A stretch of DNA of 64,000 nucleotides from Burkholderiaceae bacterium (GTDB lineage: Bacteria > Pseudomonadota > Gammaproteobacteria > Burkholderiales > Burkholderiaceae_B). The notes beneath the pieces were generated by a model. The model searched no databases, was not told the origin of the DNA, and saw nothing but the letters and a program-made list of their open reading frames with translations. The stretch lies in contig JAJOJF010000022.1 in the NCBI GenBank assembly GCA_021208885.1, positions 62,001 to 126,000 on the forward strand, written 5' to 3'. Below, one piece after another: positions 60,547 through 64,000 of this stretch. The first letter of the stretch is position 1. Each line of letters starts with the position of its first letter. Made by a program: the position numbers and the translations under genes.

Positions 60547-61904
60547 ACCACGCTTTCGCTGAACTGCGCCTCGCCACTCATGTGGCCCAGACGCGCTACG
60601 AAGACTTGCCGGCACATACGGTCGAACGTGCCAAGACGTTTATCGCTGACACCATATCAGTTGGCATGGCGGGCACGGCTGTGCCTGAAGCTCAACACTT
60701 ACTTCAAACTCTCAAAGCGAGTGACTCTGGTGGACCAGTTCAAGTCTGGGGAACGGATACTCGCCTATCGGCACCCAACGCCATCATGGCCAATGCCTTT
60801 GATGTTCACTGTCAAGAATACGACTGCGTGCACGAAGGCGCTGTGGTCCATGCAATGGCCACGCTTTTACCGGTATTAATGGCCCAAGCGCAGACTCAAG
60901 GCAATGTCAGTGGCAAAGACCTCGTGACCGCAGTTGCGGTTGGCATCGATGTGGCCTGCACACTCGGGCTCGCAGCCAAGAACGCCATGCAGTTTTTTAG
61001 GCCAGCCACCGCAGGCGGGTTCGGAGCGGTCGCAGGGCTTGCCAAGCTAAGGGAACTGACGCCGGATCAAATCGTCGCTGCCTGGGGGTTTCAACTGGCA
61101 CAAACCAGTGGCACGATGCAAGGCCATCGCGAAGGACGACCTGTTTTGCCATTGCAGGTTAGTTTCAATGCCAGGGCGGCCTGGCAGTCATGCGAACTGG
61201 CGCAAAGCGGACTGCAATCGCTGGATTTGCCCATAAGCGGCGAATGTGGCTATCTGGCGATGTTCGAACGCGACTATCAACTTGACTCATTACTTGAACT
61301 GTTAGGTCGTGTTTGGCGTATAGACGAATTCAGTCACAAGCCTTACCCGAGCGGACGAGCCACCCATGCAGGTGTTGAGGGGTTACTGCATCTGATGCAA
61401 GAACATCAGCTTGAGCCCGATTCGATTGCAGCGGTAGTGGTTGCTGGTCCTTCACTGATTAGCAGACTCGTCAATCGTCCGCCGATGCCTAACCCGAGCC
61501 CGAATTACGCTCGGCTTTGCATGCCGTTTGTGCTGGCCAAAGTCATGCAGTACGGTCGCCTTGAGCCAAAACACTATTTCGGTCATGAGCTAACAGACCA
61601 CGTGACCTTCAAACTCGCACAAAAGGTCTCTATGCGGGTTGATGACAATCCGGATCCCAATGCCTTCACACCGGCAAGTGTCGAAGTCGAGCTGGCCAAT
61701 GGCAAAGTCATTCAGACCAACATTGCGCATATGCTGGCAAGTCCGAAACGACCCTTAACGCGCCAGCAGTGTCAAGACAAATTCGTCGCGTGTTGTGCGC
61801 TTGCTGTGAATCGACTTGGCCAATCTAATGGTGCTGTGCAACACCTATTTGAAAATTGGCTCGAGCTCGAAAACGTAAACGATCTGCGGGACCTTTTTAC
61901 GTAA
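60543..61904 (+). CDS. MmgE/PrpD-family protein
   Basis: A 453-residue member of the MmgE/PrpD family, whose characterised members are 2-methylcitrate dehydratase and related dehydratases or isomerases of organic acids. Family traits include GVDVACTLGLAAKNAMQFFRPA near residue 140 and SHKPYPSGRATHAGVEG near 260. Without prpB/prpC nearby it is probably not methylcitrate-specific. It starts at a GTG within the HDAC-like stop (GTGA overlap), so the two are coupled. Confidence 0.88.
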   Translation: MNHAFAELRLATHVAQTRYEDLPAHTVERAKTFIADTISVGMAGTAVPEAQHLLQTLKASDSGGPVQVWGTDTRLSAPNAIMANAFDVHCQEYDCVHEGAVVHAMATLLPVLMAQAQTQGNVSGKDLVTAVAVGIDVACTLGLAAKNAMQFFRPATAGGFGAVAGLAKLRELTPDQIVAAWGFQLAQTSGTMQGHREGRPVLPLQVSFNARAAWQSCELAQSGLQSLDLPISGECGYLAMFERDYQLDSLLELLGRVWRIDEFSHKPYPSGRATHAGVEGLLHLMQEHQLEPDSIAAVVVAGPSLISRLVNRPPMPNPSPNYARLCMPFVLAKVMQYGRLEPKHYFGHELTDHVTFKLAQKVSMRVDDNPDPNAFTPASVEVELANGKVIQTNIAHMLASPKRPLTRQQCQDKFVACCALAVNRLGQSNGAVQHLFENWLELENVNDLRDLFT

Positions 61905-61937
61905 CACCCAACAACACATCGACAAAGGACGCACACC

Positions 61938-62591
61938 ATGCCCATCGCAGGCAAAGGCATACTAATCACATCCATGAACATAGACCCGGCTCACGAAGAC
62001 GAGTTCAACCTTTGGTATGACCGCGAGCATGTTGCCGAGCGCGTTGCAATCGACGGTTTTATCGAGGCAAGACGATATCAGGCCGTGGATGCTAACCCGA
62101 AATATTTCGCCACTTACACCACCAGCAAATTTGAAGACCTGAGCAGCCCGGCCTATCAGCGTGCGCTTGCCAACCAGACCGAATGGTCTAAAGTCAATAT
62201 TGCCCGATTCAAAGACATGATTCGTGTGGTTGGTCGCATCACAGCCTCTTGCGGTCAGGGCAGAGGTGCCGCCATGGCGGTGGTGCGCATACGACCAAAC
62301 AGTCAACAAGCCGAGCAGCTGCGGCAGACTCTAAAAGAAGATCTCAACCCCGGCAACCTGCAAAAGATCATCTCCCTTCATCTGATCGAGAGCGACCCCG
62401 AACTATCAAAATCACTCACCGAACCAGACAAACCCAATCCGGGCGCTGCCGACTGGTTTGTGCTGGTTGAGGGGACATCAGCAGACGCAGTTACAAACTT
62501 GGCTAGAACACGTTTTTTTGAATCCGGTGCTGAAGTCATTTCCATGGGAACCTACCAACTACTTTGGGACTTGGCCAAAGCTGAACTCTAA
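61938..62591 (+). CDS. Dimeric alpha/beta-barrel protein (EthD/DUF4286-like)
   Basis: A 217-residue protein. The opening ILITSMNIDPAHEDEFNLWYDREHVAERVAIDGF is typical of ferredoxin-like alpha/beta-barrel proteins of the EthD and DUF4286 type, which act as small monooxygenase-like or ligand-binding partners in degradation operons. A second half resembles the first weakly, suggesting tandem barrels. The function is unknown. It lies 34 bases after the MmgE/PrpD gene. Confidence 0.7.
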   Translation: MPIAGKGILITSMNIDPAHEDEFNLWYDREHVAERVAIDGFIEARRYQAVDANPKYFATYTTSKFEDLSSPAYQRALANQTEWSKVNIARFKDMIRVVGRITASCGQGRGAAMAVVRIRPNSQQAEQLRQTLKEDLNPGNLQKIISLHLIESDPELSKSLTEPDKPNPGAADWFVLVEGTSADAVTNLARTRFFESGAEVISMGTYQLLWDLAKAEL

Positions 62592-62650
62592 ACTGGTGCC
62601 AAACGCAAAGATCCCGTCAAGCATCAAAGCCTTAAACGGAGTGGACATTC

Positions 62651-63400
62651 ATGAGCGTTAAAACCATGCTAATTACGGGGGCTAGCCGCGGCATTGGTGC
62701 AGCCACAGCGCTGCTTGCCGGCAAGCACGGCTATCAAGTCGCGGTGAACTACGCCAACAATGATGCGGCTGCACAAGCTGTGGTACACCGCATCAAATCT
62801 CTCGGTGGCAAAGCGCAAGCATTTAAGGCAGATGTGACCAACAATGACGAAGTGATCGGATTGTTCAAGGCTGTCGACGCTGCCTTTGGCGGTTTGGATG
62901 TGTTAGTCAACAATGCGGGTATTCTCGAAACCTTTGGCATTCTACAAGCCACGCCAGACAAAATAAGTCGCACCTTTGAGGCCAATCTTTTTAGCCTCTA
63001 TTACTGCAGCCGGGAAGCCGTCAAACGGATGTCAACCGAACAGGGTGGACGAGGCGGCGTCATCATCAATATGTCTTCTGCTGCCGCCAAGCTTTGCTCA
63101 ATGCCAGGCGGCAATGCCTATTCAGCTTCCAAGGCGGCAGTCGACGGCTTCAATTTGGCACTAGCCAACGAGGTCGGCGCACAGGGCATTCGCGTCAATG
63201 CCATACGACCAGGGTTAATCGCCACCGACATCCAGAATGGCAGAGGCGGGCTTGAAGTCGCTGCAAAAATCGCCAGCACTTCCGTTCCGATGAAACGCAT
63301 GGGCGAGCCCTCTGAGATTGCCGAGGCTGTAATTTGGCTAGCCAGTGAGCATGCCTCTTATGTGCATGGAGCCGTACTTGATGTTGGCGGCGGGCGCTAG
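62651..63400 (+). CDS. Short-chain dehydrogenase/reductase
   Basis: A 249-residue classical SDR. TGASRGIG (9-16) binds NAD(P), NNAG is at about 87-90, and the catalytic Tyr157 and Lys161 sit in YSASK. It oxidises or reduces an unknown alcohol or ketone. It is in line with the HDAC-MmgE cluster, and its stop lies inside the next gene's 5' end. Confidence 0.93.
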   Translation: MSVKTMLITGASRGIGAATALLAGKHGYQVAVNYANNDAAAQAVVHRIKSLGGKAQAFKADVTNNDEVIGLFKAVDAAFGGLDVLVNNAGILETFGILQATPDKISRTFEANLFSLYYCSREAVKRMSTEQGGRGGVIINMSSAAAKLCSMPGGNAYSASKAAVDGFNLALANEVGAQGIRVNAIRPGLIATDIQNGRGGLEVAAKIASTSVPMKRMGEPSEIAEAVIWLASEHASYVHGAVLDVGGGR

Positions 63401-64000
63401 CGAGGATTTTCTCCAACCACGGTTGCGCCAGATGTTGGCGCAGCAAATTCGCGGCATGACAGGCTCATCATCTGGCCCGCCAGTGGCGTTTCTCGAGCCG
63501 GCTGGCGATCCCGGGTGGTTTGGCCCAGACAGTGTGACTTGGCAAGTCCATGCCCATTTAGTTTCGATGTTAGTGGGCGGTCTGTCATCACTGTTGATTC
63601 AAGCCATGCACCCGGGCGCCCTCGCGGGCGTTTGGGATCATTCAAGTTTCAGGACAGACCTCAAAGCGCGGCTTGGTCGCACAGCCTATTTCATTGCGGC
63701 CACCACCTACGGTGGTCACGCCATGGCACAAAAGGCGATTGACCATGTAAACCACATCCACCAGCGTGTCACAGGGCTTCGACCAGATGGGCAGCCGTAC
63801 GATGCACGCGACCCTTACCTCTTGCGCTGGGTTCATCTTGGCGAGACGTTGAGTTTCTTAAAAGCCTACTGCACCCATGCAGACACCAGCATGCCCGTGT
63901 TCATGCAAAACCAATACATCTTTGAAATGCAACGCATCGGACTGGCTCTTGGTGCTACTGACCTGCCTCAGACCTTGGCGAGTGCTGAGCAAATGTTGTT
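63381..64000 (+). CDS. MpaB/DUF2236-family oxygenase (partial, runs off window)
   Basis: An open frame missing from the track because it has no stop before the edge; I read it by hand. From ATG 63381 (GGAG upstream) it overlaps the SDR gene by 20 bases. HAHLVSMLVGGLSSLLIQAMHPGALAGVWDHS, then RLGRTAYFIAATTYGG and VHLGETLSFLKAY, match the DUF2236 family, which includes haem-type latex-clearing protein relatives and MpaB, an oxidative cleavage enzyme of fungal biosynthesis. The C-terminal part is not visible. An alternative start is ATG 63432. Confidence 0.85.
   Translation, partial: MLAAGASEDFLQPRLRQMLAQQIRGMTGSSSGPPVAFLEPAGDPGWFGPDSVTWQVHAHLVSMLVGGLSSLLIQAMHPGALAGVWDHSSFRTDLKARLGRTAYFIAATTYGGHAMAQKAIDHVNHIHQRVTGLRPDGQPYDARDPYLLRWVHLGETLSFLKAYCTHADTSMPVFMQNQYIFEMQRIGLALGATDLPQTLASAEQML

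Overview
The window reads as a chromosomal segment of a betaproteobacterium, most likely order Burkholderiales and of an Alcaligenaceae-like type. This rests on recognised protein families and gene order: tkt-gap-pgk, fba-purC-purE-purK-sua5, queA-tgt-yajC-secD-secF, miaB-phoH-ybeY-corC-lnt, a LysR/TPP-enzyme/gcdH block, and a TAXI-type TRAP transporter. I could not run a database search, so the taxonomy is an inference. No phage, transposase, IS element or CRISPR array was seen. Coding density is very high, and no stretch above about 200 bases lacks a gene.

Layout. 1-3.5 kb: 5' part of a LysR regulator, divergent from a ThDP enzyme and glutaryl-CoA dehydrogenase. 3.5-8.2 kb: minus-strand fba-purC-purE-purK-sua5 (glycolysis, purine and tRNA t6A synthesis). 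8.4-13.6 kb: a methyltransferase, mogA, and a 1110-residue fusion of a DUF3141 (PHA-synthase-like hydrolase) module to a phosphotransacylase domain through a Lys/Ala-rich linker. 13.6-17.9 kb: minus-strand tkt-gap-pgk. 18-29.5 kb: mixed housekeeping genes (rsmE, barstar homologue, maeB, aminotransferase, lytic transglycosylase, ubiD-family decarboxylase, upp, dacB) and an orphan FecCD-type permease. 29.6-35.1 kb: queuosine and Sec accessory operon, in which secD is broken by a one-base frameshift. 35.2-41.9 kb: miaB-phoH-ybeY-corC-lnt and a FemAB-like protein. 41.9-42.2 kb: tRNA-Ala, tRNA-Glu and tRNA-Asp behind a strong promoter and ahead of a terminator.

42.4-51.9 kb is accessory: a TAXI TRAP transporter, two MFS carriers, a peroxiredoxin, a universal stress protein with a perfect FNR/Anr box upstream, a phosphopantetheinyl transferase, an FGE-like protein and a GST. 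52-57.8 kb holds a tightly coupled minus-strand operon (small GatC-like protein, amidase, CoA transferase, enoyl-CoA hydratase, then a PuuE-like deacetylase) opposite a GntR regulator and a MaoC hydratase. It looks like an uncharacterised route for degrading an amide-containing compound through CoA thioesters. 57.9-64 kb adds a ceramidase-family membrane protein, an outer-membrane barrel, and a second co-directional cluster (HDAC-like amidohydrolase, MmgE/PrpD, small alpha/beta-barrel protein, SDR, partial MpaB/DUF2236 oxygenase) that runs off the window.

The strongest leads for new biology are the DUF3141-phosphotransacylase fusion, the amidase/CoA operon with its GntR regulator, and the HDAC-MmgE-SDR-MpaB cluster. 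The secD frameshift should be tested first as a possible sequence error.
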